Positions 18,814 through 28,301 of a stretch of DNA of 64,000 bases are shown piece after piece. Source of the stretch: Seramator thermalis (lineage in GTDB: Bacteria > Bacteroidota > Bacteroidia > Bacteroidales > Dysgonomonadaceae). Location of the stretch: NCBI RefSeq assembly GCF_004138125.1, contig NZ_RXHS01000001.1, positions 62,001-126,000 on the forward strand. The letters run 5' to 3'. The first letter of the stretch is position 1; each line of letters opens with the position of its first letter. A model generated the notes under the pieces. It ran no database searches, was not told the origin of the DNA, and saw nothing but the letters and a program-made list of their open reading frames with translations. The translations under genes and the position numbers were made by a program.

Positions 18814-18851
18814 AAAAAAAGCGTATGATGAACAGAGTTATTCATACGCTT
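18814..18851 (-). terminator. Rho-independent terminator of the 217-residue gene
   Basis: On the minus strand the stem pairs AAGCGTATGA with TCATACGCTT (10 bp, perfect), followed by a T-run. It lies about 50 bp after the stop codon of the unknown 217-residue gene. Confidence 0.8.
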
Positions 18852-18899
18852 CAAAATTGGAAACATCCGATGCAAAATCATTCAAAAATTTTTCCGACT

Positions 18900-19553
18900 T
18901 CAAACGCCTTTCATCAACGCTTCTTTGAGTTGAGGCTTATCCTCAAGGGCGATGTCGGCCGCACGCCAAAAACGGCGCATATAGGTTTCGAGAGCATGCA
19001 ATGCCTCGTCTTTTTTGCGGGTAGCTTCCTGCGATTCGCCTGTCTCCCGATAATATTCGCTGTATGCGGCATCCATCGAAGGCAACAGTTCCTTGGCGGC
19101 GGTCAGTTCTTCAGTCGTCAACTTTACTTGATTCACCGACTGCAGATATGCTTCGTTAGTCAGAAGTGTGTCATAAAAATGGCCAACCTCGTTTCGCCAA
19201 TCTGCATAAACGGTTGCGGGACTGACATTGATGCCCAAATCCTTGACAGCATCCGGATCATCGAGAAAAGCAAAGAGTGCTTTCTTGCGATGTGCTCTGA
19301 AAAGTGCGCTAACCTTCGATCTGATCTCTTTAAAAGCGGCTGAAGCTGCGCTTTCTTCTCCTTTTTCGTCTTGCTGCAAATTCAATGCGGCTTCTACATT
19401 TGCTATCAACGATTTGCCTTCGGTAATTTTGGCTGCGTCGTATCCCAGTTCGGCCATCTCTGCAGCAATCTCGGGCTGGGTTTCAACGTTAGTTAATGCT
19501 ACTCGCGATTTGAGGATAAAATTGGCTTGTGAATCTTTCAGACTTGTGCTCAT
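18900..19553 (-). CDS. Hypothetical protein, soluble and helical
   Basis: I do not recognise this 217-residue protein. It has no signal peptide or membrane segment and is rich in Ala, Glu and Lys with heptad-like helices (for example AELGYDAAKITEGKSLIANV and KLTTEELTAAKELLPSM). It contains no cysteine and only two Trp residues, both in the C-terminal half. It is flanked by its own terminator and by a promoter region with a 21-bp-spaced direct repeat, so it appears to be a monocistronic, regulated gene. Function unknown; a structural or stress role is speculation. Confidence 0.8.
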   Translation of the reverse strand: MSTSLKDSQANFILKSRVALTNVETQPEIAAEMAELGYDAAKITEGKSLIANVEAALNLQQDEKGEESAASAAFKEIRSKVSALFRAHRKKALFAFLDDPDAVKDLGINVSPATVYADWRNEVGHFYDTLLTNEAYLQSVNQVKLTTEELTAAKELLPSMDAAYSEYYRETGESQEATRKKDEALHALETYMRRFWRAADIALEDKPQLKEALMKGV

Positions 19554-19640
19554 ACAATTAATTTTTAGATAAAATTATAATTTATAGCACAAATCTAAAA
19601 AAAATGGATGAACCTTTCAAGCAAAATCATATTTTTTTCG

Positions 19641-19678
19641 CTTCCCCTACTTTTTTATGGCTTTCCCCTGACTTTTTG
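19641..19678. promoter_or_regulatory. Direct repeat, possible operator of the 217-residue gene
   Basis: Two similar sites, CTTCCCCTACTTTTT (19641) and CTTTCCCCTGACTTTTT (19661), have their TTCCCCT cores 21 bp apart (19642 and 19663), i.e. two helical turns on the same DNA face. They lie about 90-125 bp upstream of the divergent minus-strand start at 19553. The rest of the 19554-19902 gap shows no gene. Confidence 0.4.
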
Positions 19679-19902
19679 CAATCATTTCCGGAGTTTATAG
19701 TATAACTTCTGTTCAAAATGGGCCTCTTCTTGACATTATCACACGAATCACCGACAAAATGTATTATTCACCATCGATATTCGTACTCATTCAACTGTTT
19801 TTTGCCCAACTTCTATACATTTTGCTATAGATTCCCCCCAAAAGCATGGTTTCGGCGCATGATCGAATTTCTATTTCTGCCCATCGGCATCTTTATGCCG
19901 CG

Positions 19903-21585
19903 CTATTGCAACTTTCGATACCGCACACGCTTGGGTTCTTCGTTGCCGAGACGCATTTTCTTGTTTTCCTCGTATTCGCTGTATGTGCCTTCGAAGAAGA
20001 AAACTTCCGAGTTGCCCTCGAATGCAAGGATGTGTGTGCAGATGCGGTCCAGAAACCACCGGTCGTGGGAGATGACCACGGCACAGCCGGCAAAATTTTC
20101 GAGTCCTTCTTCCAATGCACGAAGCGTGTTCACATCGATGTCGTTGGTAGGTTCGTCGAGCAACAGCACATTGGCACCGGCTTTGAGCGTGAGCGCCAGG
20201 TGCAGTCGGTTGCGTTCACCACCCGAAAGTACGCCGCACAGTTTTTCCTGATCGGCTCCGGTGAAGTTGAAGCGCGAAAGATAAGCCCGAGCATTAATTT
20301 CACGACCACCCACACGAATAAATTCACTACCGCCTGACACCACCTGATAAACGGTTTTGGCCGGATCGATGGCTTCGTGCGACTGATCGACGTAAGCAAT
20401 AACCACTGTTTCGCCCACTTCGAACGTGCCGGCATCGGGTTTTTCCATTCCCTGAATCAATCGGAACAGTGTAGTCTTGCCGGCGCCGTTCGGCCCGATC
20501 ACACCGACAATTCCGTTGGGAGGAAGCACAAAATTCAAATTGTCGAACAATAGTTTGTCGCCGAAAGCCTTTGCCACGCCGTGCGCTTCAATCACCTTGT
20601 TGCCCAATCGCGGACCATTGGGAATAAATATCTCGAGCTTTTCTTCACGTTCTTTCTGATCCTGATTCAGCAACTGCTCGTACGAATTCAAACGGGCTTT
20701 GCCCTTTGCCTGTCGCGCCTTTGGAGCCATGTGAATCCAATCCAGCTCGCGTTCGAGCGTTTTGCGACGCTTGCTCGCCTGTTTCTCTTCCTGCTCCATT
20801 CGACGCGTTTTCTGTTCGAGCCACGATGTGTAATTTCCTTTCCACGGAATGCCTTCGCCTCGGTCGAGCTCGAGAATCCATCCGGCCACATGATCGAGAA
20901 AATAGCGATCGTGCGTGATACAGATGACTGTTCCTTTGTATTGTTGCAAATGTTGTTCGAGCCAATCGATAGACTCGGCATCGAGGTGGTTGGTGGGCTC
21001 GTCGAGCAACAGCACATCGGGCTCCTGCAGCAGCAACCTACACAGTGCCACACGGCGACGTTCGCCTCCCGAAAGCTGCGTTACGGGCTGATCTTCGGGC
21101 GGACATCGCAATGCATCCATCGCGCGTTCGAGACGATTATCGATATTCCATGCATCTACGGCATCCAGCTTGTCCTGCAATTCGGCTTGTCGGGCAAAAA
21201 GTTGATTCATCTTGTCCTCGTTTTCGTAATATTCGGGCAATCCGAATTTCAAGTTGATATCTTCGTATTCTTTCAGCAAATCCATTACCGGTTGCACGCC
21301 TTCGCGCACCACGTCTATCACCGTTTTGTCGGGATCGAGTTTGGGGTCTTGTTCCAGATAACCCACCGAAAAACTTTTGTCGGAAACCACCTCGCCCTGA
21401 TATTCCTTGTCGATGCCGGCAATGATTTTTAACAAGGTAGATTTCCCCGAGCCATTAAGCCCGATAATGCCAATTTTGGCACCATAAAAAAACGAGAGGT
21501 AAATATCTTTCAATACTTGTTTGTGAGGCGGAAACGTTTTGCTGACTCCCACCATCGAGAAAATAATTTTTTTGTCGTCGGCCAT
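19903..21585 (-). CDS. ettA: Energy-dependent translational throttle protein EttA (ABC-F)
   Basis: A 560-residue ABC-F ATPase with two nucleotide-binding domains and no membrane part. Walker A motifs are GLNGSGKSTLLKIIAG and GPNGAGKTTLFRLIQG; signature/Walker B pairs are LSGGERRRVALCRLLL...LLLDEPTNHLD and LSGGERNRLHLALTL...LLLDEPTNDID. EttA binds the ribosomal E site and gates the first peptide bond according to ATP/ADP level. Length is that of EttA, and the region around EREEKLEIFIPNGPRLGNKV is its linker. I use ATG 21585 (MADDKKIIFSMVGVSK); upstream in-frame sequence lacks conservation. Confidence 0.94.
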   Translation of the reverse strand: MADDKKIIFSMVGVSKTFPPHKQVLKDIYLSFFYGAKIGIIGLNGSGKSTLLKIIAGIDKEYQGEVVSDKSFSVGYLEQDPKLDPDKTVIDVVREGVQPVMDLLKEYEDINLKFGLPEYYENEDKMNQLFARQAELQDKLDAVDAWNIDNRLERAMDALRCPPEDQPVTQLSGGERRRVALCRLLLQEPDVLLLDEPTNHLDAESIDWLEQHLQQYKGTVICITHDRYFLDHVAGWILELDRGEGIPWKGNYTSWLEQKTRRMEQEEKQASKRRKTLERELDWIHMAPKARQAKGKARLNSYEQLLNQDQKEREEKLEIFIPNGPRLGNKVIEAHGVAKAFGDKLLFDNLNFVLPPNGIVGVIGPNGAGKTTLFRLIQGMEKPDAGTFEVGETVVIAYVDQSHEAIDPAKTVYQVVSGGSEFIRVGGREINARAYLSRFNFTGADQEKLCGVLSGGERNRLHLALTLKAGANVLLLDEPTNDIDVNTLRALEEGLENFAGCAVVISHDRWFLDRICTHILAFEGNSEVFFFEGTYSEYEENKKMRLGNEEPKRVRYRKLQ

Positions 21586-21769
21586 TGAATAAATGTCAAT
21601 TTTTTTGGTTAAATGTGTAAAGATATCGTTATGTGTGCAGCGTCGGTCTGTGATATTGATGTCGTCATTCAAATCGTCAAAAAAAATAGTTGTTGACCAT
21701 CTTCGATACAAATTCCAACGCCGGATTTTCGACGATTTGCACTATTTTTCAGATAAATTCTTAAGGGGT

Positions 21770-22651
21770 TCATCTGTAAATTTCTTTCTTTGCAGCGAGC
21801 AAGGTGTTTTTCAATAAAGACACGATGGTCATCGGCCCTACTCCACCCGGAACGGGCGTAATGAAAGAACATTTGGGAGCTACTTCGTCGAAAGCCACAT
21901 CGCCGGTGAGTTTGAACCCCGATTTTGTTTTTGTGCTTGGCACCCGAGTCGTACCCACATCGATCACCACCGCACCTTCCTTCACCATATCTGCTTTCAA
22001 AAATTCGGGCGAACCAAGAGCCGCAATGATGATATCTGCCTGAACGCAAATTTCTTTAATATTCTTCGTTCGACTATGGCATACAGTTACCGTGCAATCT
22101 CCGGGATAAGATTTCTGAAGCATCAGCATGGATACGGGTTTGCCGACGATGTTGCTCCTACCCAACACGACGCAATGTTTGCCCCGAGTCTCGATCTTGT
22201 AACGTCGCAACAATTCTACGATACCTGAAGGTGTAGCCGAAAGAAAACACGGCAATCCGATAGCCATTCTTCCTACGTTGACGGGATGAAATCCGTCCAC
22301 ATCCTTGCGATAATCGATGGCTTCGGTGATCTTGTTTTCGGAAATATGTTCGGGCAGTGGCAACTGAACAATAAACCCGTCTACGTCATCGTCGTTATTC
22401 AATCGTTCGACGCACGAAAGCAGTTCGTCTTCCGACACATTTTCTTCGAAACGAATCAGAGTAGATTTAAAACCTACTTCTTCACAAGCTCTCACTTTGT
22501 TGGCTACATACGTTTCGCTTCCACCATCGTGCCCGACGAGAACGGCAGCCAAATGAGGTGTTTTTTTCCCTTCCGATTTCAGTCGAACCACTTCTTCGGC
22601 AATCTCCAATTTTATTTGAGCCGAAACAGCTTTTCCATCAATTATCTGCAT
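21770..22651 (-). CDS. folD: Bifunctional methylenetetrahydrofolate dehydrogenase/cyclohydrolase FolD
   Basis: This 293-residue enzyme interconverts 5,10-methylene-THF, methenyl-THF and 10-formyl-THF, using NADP. The catalytic Lys is in [14 protein letters not shown], the substrate loop in [12 protein letters not shown] and [12 protein letters not shown], and the Rossmann segment in [36 protein letters not shown] closes the active site. It is 24 bp downstream of ffh in the same direction. Its 10-formyl-THF product feeds PurH, also in this window. Confidence 0.97.
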   Translation of the reverse strand: MQIIDGKAVSAQIKLEIAEEVVRLKSEGKKTPHLAAVLVGHDGGSETYVANKVRACEEVGFKSTLIRFEENVSEDELLSCVERLNNDDDVDGFIVQLPLPEHISENKITEAIDYRKDVDGFHPVNVGRMAIGLPCFLSATPSGIVELLRRYKIETRGKHCVVLGRSNIVGKPVSMLMLQKSYPGDCTVTVCHSRTKNIKEICVQADIIIAALGSPEFLKADMVKEGAVVIDVGTTRVPSTKTKSGFKLTGDVAFDEVAPKCSFITPVPGGVGPMTIVSLLKNTLLAAKKEIYR

Positions 22652-22675
22652 GATAAACGTAAATTAAATATGATT

Positions 22676-24001
22676 TTAGCGCCGCTTAACGTTTCTGCTC
22701 ATCTGTTTAACACCGCCTGTAGTCATCATGCGCATCACCTTGCGGGTTTCGTCAAACTGTTTGATGAGTTTGTTCACCTCCTGTACGTTGGTTCCGCTTC
22801 CTTTGGCAATACGTGCGCGACGGCTTCCGTTCAAAATTTCGGGATGAGAGCGTTCTTCGGGCGTCATGGAATGAATGATGGCTTCAATGCTTTTAAAAGC
22901 ATCGTCATCAATATCAAGATCTTTTATCTGCTTACCTACTCCCGGAATCATCGATGCAAGATCTTTCAAATTTCCCATTTTCTTAATTTGCTGTATTTGG
23001 GAAATAAAATCGTTGAAATCGAATTGATTTTTGGCTATCTTTTTTTGCAGGCGTCGAGCTTCTTCTTCGTCATATTGTTCTTGAGCCTTTTCAACCAGCG
23101 AAACAATATCGCCCATGCCCAAAATACGATCGGCCATGCGTTCGGGGTGAAAAACATCTATAGCGTCCAGTTTTTCCCCTGTGCCGACAAACTTGATAGG
23201 TTTGTTTACAACCGAACGGATGGAAAGTGCCGCTCCACCTCGCGTATCACCATCGAGTTTGGTGAGGACAACACCGTTGAAGTCGAGCCGATCGTTGAAT
23301 TCCTTTGCCGTATTGACGGCATCCTGACCGGTCATGGCATCTACTACGAACAATATTTCCTGTGGATTGACGGCTTTCTTGATCGATTCGATCTCGTTCA
23401 TCATCTGTTCGTCGATCGCCAAGCGACCGGCAGTATCGATGATTACAACATCTTTTCCGTGCTGTTTGGCATACTGGATGGCGTTTTGAGCAATTTTGAC
23501 CGGATTTTTGTTTTCTTCTTCCGAATAAACCGATACATTTATCTGTTCGCCCAATACTTTCAATTGTTCGATAGCTGCCGGACGATACACGTCGCCGGCA
23601 ACCAGAAGCGGGTTTTTCCCTCGCTTCGATTTGAGCATATTGGCCAATTTGCCCGAAAACGTAGTCTTACCCGAACCTTGCAAACCCGCCATCAAGATGA
23701 CTGCCGGATTGCCCTTGATATTGATATCGGTCGCCGAACCGCCCATCAGTGCGGCAAGTTCATCGTGAACGATTTTCACCATCAATTGTTCGGGCTTCAC
23801 CGCAGTGAGTACATTCTGTCCGAGAGCTTTCTGTTTTACATTTTCGGTAAATTCCCTCGCTGTTTTGTAATTGACATCGGCGTCGAGCAATGCACGACGC
23901 ACTTCCTTTAGTGTTTCGGCAACGTTAATTTCAGTAATTCGACCTTCGCCTTTCAGTATTTTAAGCGATCTTTCGAGCCTGTCTGTTAAATTTTCGAACA
24001 T
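22676..24001 (-). CDS. ffh: Signal recognition particle GTPase Ffh
   Basis: A 441-residue SRP54 homologue that binds signal sequences and SRP RNA and targets ribosomes to FtsY. The N domain (1-90) is followed by the GTPase domain: [15 protein letters not shown] (G1), [16 protein letters not shown] (G3), [14 protein letters not shown] (G4). The Met-rich M domain (about 300-441) contains [14 protein letters not shown] and the RNA-binding [18 protein letters not shown] use ATG 24001 (MFENLTDRL); a longer frame to 24082 has no conserved residues. Confidence 0.97.
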   Translation of the reverse strand: MFENLTDRLERSLKILKGEGRITEINVAETLKEVRRALLDADVNYKTAREFTENVKQKALGQNVLTAVKPEQLMVKIVHDELAALMGGSATDINIKGNPAVILMAGLQGSGKTTFSGKLANMLKSKRGKNPLLVAGDVYRPAAIEQLKVLGEQINVSVYSEEENKNPVKIAQNAIQYAKQHGKDVVIIDTAGRLAIDEQMMNEIESIKKAVNPQEILFVVDAMTGQDAVNTAKEFNDRLDFNGVVLTKLDGDTRGGAALSIRSVVNKPIKFVGTGEKLDAIDVFHPERMADRILGMGDIVSLVEKAQEQYDEEEARRLQKKIAKNQFDFNDFISQIQQIKKMGNLKDLASMIPGVGKQIKDLDIDDDAFKSIEAIIHSMTPEERSHPEILNGSRRARIAKGSGTNVQEVNKLIKQFDETRKVMRMMTTGGVKQMSRNVKRR

Positions 24002-24545
24002 GATTTGGGTTGTTTTATTTTTTGCACAAAGGTAATAAAATAGACGTGTCCTACAAAGTAGCTTTTGATATGGATATTCCAATCATGCAATATGTTTGTT
24101 TGCAGTCATAGCCGGGTGTTCTCGTTCGATCTTGACGACTACGATCATAACAAAAAAGAGAGGAGATAAAATCCCCCCACTCTAAAATGATTTTTAAAAT
24201 CTTCAATCATCAACCTCATCAACCATTCACATTCTTCCGCTTTCGCAATTGTGATGTTTTGTCAATAAAATTGCACTATATTTTCCCGTGAGCTTTTGGC
24301 AGGATATTAATCTGTCTGTTTCAGTGGACTAATTATGTGAACTTGAAGTAAAAATTCATCGATTCGGCAACAAAATTGCCCCGTCAGAAATGTAGAAAAT
24401 GCGTTGACTCCGACGGACCTGTTTTCTACTTTAGACCACCATTTTTTGTAACCAACTTGTTTTTTGAAAAATAAACGACCGATACACTTAACATGTGTAG
24501 GTTTATCCGACCCAACGCACCTTCTTCGTTCGAACTATCAAATAA
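24002..24545. other. Gene-free interval between ffh and the metallophosphoesterase
   Basis: About 540 bp with no supportable reading frame on either strand and no recognised RNA. It includes interleaved inverted repeats near 24380-24430: CCGTC pairs with GACGG, and GTAGAAAA pairs with TTTTCTAC in pseudoknot-like order. A short palindrome ACACTTAACATGTGT lies near 24484. Confidence 0.5.
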
Positions 24546-25544
24546 TTATTTTTTCGCAGATTGAATAAAATCTACAGGATAAGTAGCTTTAAATTGAATA
24601 TTACCATCAATGGTTCGAATCCAGGTATCGAATTCTCTTTTATTTTCTTTCAAAACGATGATCCTTGCTCCGTTTACAGGTGCAACATAAGTGGTTTTCC
24701 ATCCCGAAAATTGGCCATACGCCAAAGCAATATCGAAATAGTTTACTAAATAATTATTTACATGATCGTGTCCGACAAAAGTTCCCATGATGTCTCCCAT
24801 CTCTTTCATAGCCAAAAACATCCCCGAGTTTAAAGCAGGAGAACATTCATTTTCGTTTTTATCGCCTATTCGTTTGTTTTCGGCATCATCATACGCCAAT
24901 CTGTATTCAGGAAGCGGAATATGGAAAAAAGCCAAAGCCGGCAGCGGTTGGAAATTATTCTGGATAGTATAATGGATGCTTTGCCGTCTGTACCATGAAA
25001 TAATATTGGGACGTATCCAGCCATAACCGTTGACTTTTTGTATCGTAGAATATGCTCCCGAGTCGAAAGTGTAGAGTAACGCTTTAATTTTCATATTATT
25101 GTCGCTTCCATATACGGGAATTACGTTATTTAATACTCCATCCACGTAAGAGCTTGACGCAACATTTATGTTATAAGGATAGGAAGTGATCAAGTTTTCG
25201 AGTTCGGTTCGAGTCGTGCCCTGCTCATCATCGTGATTACCTAATGTTACGGCAAATGGAATTTTTCGATCGATTGCAAAACGAGTAATTGCATCCCACC
25301 CTTCCTTGACGGGTTTTCCCGTCACGATATCGCCGGTAAACACGATTAGATCGGGATTTTCTGCATCAAGAATTCGCTCAATGTTTAACAGCGTTGTATC
25401 TGCTCTGGAATCATTATAAACGTAATGTATATCCGTAAACTGAACTATTTTTAGCAGACCATCTCGGTCGAAAGATATTTTTTGAGCATGAACATGAATG
25501 AATGATGCCAGCAATAAGATGAAAATTCCGAATAATTTATTCAT
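24546..25544 (-). CDS. Secreted calcineurin-like metallophosphoesterase
   Basis: A 332-residue exported phosphoesterase. A signal peptide (MNKLFGIFILLLASFIHVHA) precedes the metallophosphatase core: FTDIHYVYNDSRAD, VFTGDIVTG, TLGNHDDEQG, FFHIPLPEY and VGHDHVNNYL supply the Asp, Asn and His ligands of the di-metal site. Family relatives in plants and Bacteroidota resemble purple acid phosphatase 29-type enzymes, but the substrate is unknown. It lies 21 bp downstream of prs in the same direction. Confidence 0.92.
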   Translation of the reverse strand: MNKLFGIFILLLASFIHVHAQKISFDRDGLLKIVQFTDIHYVYNDSRADTTLLNIERILDAENPDLIVFTGDIVTGKPVKEGWDAITRFAIDRKIPFAVTLGNHDDEQGTTRTELENLITSYPYNINVASSSYVDGVLNNVIPVYGSDNNMKIKALLYTFDSGAYSTIQKVNGYGWIRPNIISWYRRQSIHYTIQNNFQPLPALAFFHIPLPEYRLAYDDAENKRIGDKNENECSPALNSGMFLAMKEMGDIMGTFVGHDHVNNYLVNYFDIALAYGQFSGWKTTYVAPVNGARIIVLKENKREFDTWIRTIDGNIQFKATYPVDFIQSAKK

Positions 25545-25565
25545 GACGGAATATCCGAATAGTTT

Positions 25566-26501
25566 TCACACTACATATAAAGAGCTTATAGATTCGTTGT
25601 TGCATACCCGTTGTATGGATTCGGCAAACATATCTGCAACCGAAAGAATCTTAACTTTTTCCGATTTTTTCGAATATGGAATACTGTCGGTAAAGATAAT
25701 TTCTGTCAACTGGGATTGATCTACACGCAGGGAAGCCGGATCGGACATCACGGCGTGACTTGCTATTGCTCTCACCGAACGCGCACCTTTTTCAATCATC
25801 AGATTTGCAGCTTTGGTGATAGTTCCGGCGGTATCTACTATATCATCCACCAAAAGGATATCCATTCCTTCAACCTCGCCAATCACTTGCATATCCGAAA
25901 TTTCGTTGGCTTTTTTACGGAGTTTGTAGCAAATCACCATCGGGCAACCCAAAAATTTGGCATAAGCACTTGCTCGCTTGGTTCCTCCTACATCCGGCGT
26001 GGCTATAACCAAATTATCCAAGTCGAGAGACTTTACATATTCTAAAAACACGCCTGAAGCATAGAGATGGTCAACCGGAACATTAAAAAATCCCTGAATT
26101 TGATCGGCATGCAAATCCATTGTAATCAATCGGCTGATTCCCGCAACACTAAGCACATCGGCAATAAGTTTTGCTCCTATGCTGACACGAGGCTTATCTT
26201 TACGATCTTGACGCGCCCACCCAAAATAAGGGATGACAGCCACGATAGATTTTGCCGAAGCTCGCTTTGCGGCGTCAATCATTAGCAAAAGTTCCATCAA
26301 ATTGTCTGAATTAGGAAATGTCGATTGAATAAGAAAAACTTGTTTTCCCCGAATCGATTCTTCGTAAGAAACTGCAAATTCACCATCGGCAAAATGCTCG
26401 ATGATCATGTTTCCAAGTGGACAACCTAAGCTGTTGCAAACTTTTTCGGCAAAATAGCGGGATTTGGTTCCCGAAAAAATTTTAAATGGTCTTTCTTGCA
26501 T
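25566..26501 (-). CDS. prs: Ribose-phosphate pyrophosphokinase (PRPP synthetase)
   Basis: The 311-residue product makes PRPP from ribose-5-phosphate and ATP, feeding purine, pyrimidine, NAD, His and Trp synthesis. Seen are the ATP-binding flexible loop YFGWARQDRKDKPRVSIGAK, the metal-binding MDLHADQIQGFF and the PRPP loop ILLVDDIVDTAGTITKAA. Full length class I enzyme. PRPP users hisIE, purH and pncB are elsewhere in the window. Confidence 0.97.
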   Translation of the reverse strand: MQERPFKIFSGTKSRYFAEKVCNSLGCPLGNMIIEHFADGEFAVSYEESIRGKQVFLIQSTFPNSDNLMELLLMIDAAKRASAKSIVAVIPYFGWARQDRKDKPRVSIGAKLIADVLSVAGISRLITMDLHADQIQGFFNVPVDHLYASGVFLEYVKSLDLDNLVIATPDVGGTKRASAYAKFLGCPMVICYKLRKKANEISDMQVIGEVEGMDILLVDDIVDTAGTITKAANLMIEKGARSVRAIASHAVMSDPASLRVDQSQLTEIIFTDSIPYSKKSEKVKILSVADMFAESIQRVCNNESISSLYVV

Positions 26502-26572
26502 GTCTTTGTTATTGATAAAAACAGATTTTCTCTTTAGTGAGATTGTTTTATGGATGAAATGGTTTTCGCATG

Positions 26573-26580
26573 CAAAAGTA
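26573..26580 (-). promoter_or_regulatory. Putative -7 box of the prs promoter
   Basis: Minus-strand TACTTTTG, matching TAnnTTTG, about 70 bp upstream of the prs start codon; a weak TTTG lies 13 bp further upstream. Confidence 0.4.
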
Positions 26581-26606
26581 CAAAAAGTAAATTCAAAAGA
26601 AACTGT

Positions 26607-28301
26607 TTACAAAAAAGAAATTTTATAGATTTCGCCATCGTTGGCAGCAAGCCTCACTTTGAATGGTGAAAAGTAGTTGAAAACAAATTTATCTTCATTG
26701 TCGGCCAATAAGGGCATGGCTTGGCAATTTCCGGGAATGTCAAATCCAAAAAAACGAAATACGTCATCGGGCGTATATACTGTAATTGTTTCATCCTTCT
26801 CAGAAAAATTGGCCACAACAATCAAAAAATCTTTACCGTCGCTTCGCGCAAATGCATATTGTTTCATCGAATTAAAACCCTGATTTTCGTAATTAGCCGA
26901 CATCAGATCGTAGAACAAACCTTCCGAAAGAGCGTTTTGTTGATTACATAACACTACGAGTTTTTTATAAAAAGATTGAAGTTCGATTTCCTCTTCAGTA
27001 AGTAATTCGCTGTTCCACTTTCCATTATTGTTCCACCTTCTGATTTTTTCGATTGACCAATAATCATAAATGCTTGTACGTCCGTTCCGTCCGCTAAAAC
27101 CCTCTTCATCCATTCCGGGTTCTCCCAATTCCTGACCAAAATATACCATTACGGGATTCACATTGATGCATGATGTAACAATCATGGCCGCTTTCCCTTT
27201 TTTGCCGTCCTTCAAAAAGTAATCGGAAGCGATGCGTTGCTCATCATGATTTTCCATGAAATTGATCATGTGATGTTGAATATCTCCGACTTGATTGAGG
27301 GCAAAAGTGATATCGGATGCGGGTCGATATCCACAGGCAACATCCCGAAGCACATCGTACAGTCCGACTTTGTCATACAGGTAGTCGAAAATATTATCCG
27401 ACAAATAGTTGCGATATTCCGAAGGATTATAGGTCTCGGCAATAAAAATGATATTGAAATATTTGGATTTTATTTGAGGAATGACCCATTTCCAAAATTG
27501 CAGCGGTACCATTTCGGCCATGTCACATCTGAATCCGTCCACTTTTCTCGAAGCCCAAAACAAAAGCACGTCCCGCATCTTTATCCAAGTATCGGGAATG
27601 GGAGAAAAATATGATGCTCGTCCATTCAAGTAATCGATGCCATAATTGAGTTTCACGGTTTCATACCAGTCGTAAAGCGAAGGCGAATTTGTAAAACAAT
27701 CGTTTCCGGTAGCTTTTGCGGGAAATTCGGTATAAGTGATCCGTTGATTTTTTCTCTTAATCCGGCTAAGATCTAAGGCTTGATCGGGGATATAATAAAA
27801 ATTGTTTTGGGGATGAAATGCCAAACTTTTATCGTCGTCAGCACCAAAATCGGCAATTGAGGGTGGTTTTGCGATTGATTGATAATTTCTTGCCAAATGA
27901 TTCGGAACGAAATCGATAATAACTTTTAGGCCGGCTTTATGCGTCCGATTTATTAAACTATCAAATTCATCGAGCCTTTTATCGATATCTACCGATAAGT
28001 CGGGACCTACATCATAATAATCTCTTACGGCGTAGGGTGAACCGGCTTTGCCTTTCACAATTTCGGGATATTGATGCGGAATGCCGTATTTTTCGTAATT
28101 AGTGGCCGTGGAATGTGCTAAAACTCCTATATACCAAATATGTGTATATCCGAAATCGGAAAGTTTTTTCAATACATTATCACTGATGTCGTTGAATTTT
28201 CCCGAACCATTTTCCCAAATCTCTCCGTTTTTTAGGTTCGTGTTTATTTTATTTCCAAAAAGACGTGTAAAGATTTGATATACAAAGATTTTTTTTTTCA
28301 T
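26607..28301 (-). CDS. Alpha-amylase family glycoside hydrolase (GH13)
   Basis: This 564-residue protein is a GH13 barrel enzyme without a signal peptide, so probably cytoplasmic. Conserved regions are VIIDFVPNHLARNY (region I), VDGFRCDMAEMVP with the nucleophile Asp, IIFIAETYNPSEYRNYL with the acid/base Glu and INFMENHDEQRIASD with the third Asp. A C-terminal beta domain follows (about 475-564). Substrate (maltodextrin, glycogen) is inferred. The ATG at 28301 overlaps the patatin stop as ATGA, so the pair is translationally coupled. Confidence 0.92.
   Translation of the reverse strand: MKKKIFVYQIFTRLFGNKINTNLKNGEIWENGSGKFNDISDNVLKKLSDFGYTHIWYIGVLAHSTATNYEKYGIPHQYPEIVKGKAGSPYAVRDYYDVGPDLSVDIDKRLDEFDSLINRTHKAGLKVIIDFVPNHLARNYQSIAKPPSIADFGADDDKSLAFHPQNNFYYIPDQALDLSRIKRKNQRITYTEFPAKATGNDCFTNSPSLYDWYETVKLNYGIDYLNGRASYFSPIPDTWIKMRDVLLFWASRKVDGFRCDMAEMVPLQFWKWVIPQIKSKYFNIIFIAETYNPSEYRNYLSDNIFDYLYDKVGLYDVLRDVACGYRPASDITFALNQVGDIQHHMINFMENHDEQRIASDYFLKDGKKGKAAMIVTSCINVNPVMVYFGQELGEPGMDEEGFSGRNGRTSIYDYWSIEKIRRWNNNGKWNSELLTEEEIELQSFYKKLVVLCNQQNALSEGLFYDLMSANYENQGFNSMKQYAFARSDGKDFLIVVANFSEKDETITVYTPDDVFRFFGFDIPGNCQAMPLLADNEDKFVFNYFSPFKVRLAANDGEIYKISFL

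Noticed and set aside
20581-21432. 283-codon plus-strand frame opposite ettA
   Set aside because: Antisense to a conserved ABC-F protein; no recognisable domain.
22286-23911. 541-codon plus-strand open frame antisense to ffh and folD
   Set aside because: It lies opposite two clearly conserved genes; its protein is Phe/His rich with no domain, as expected for an antisense shadow of biased codons.
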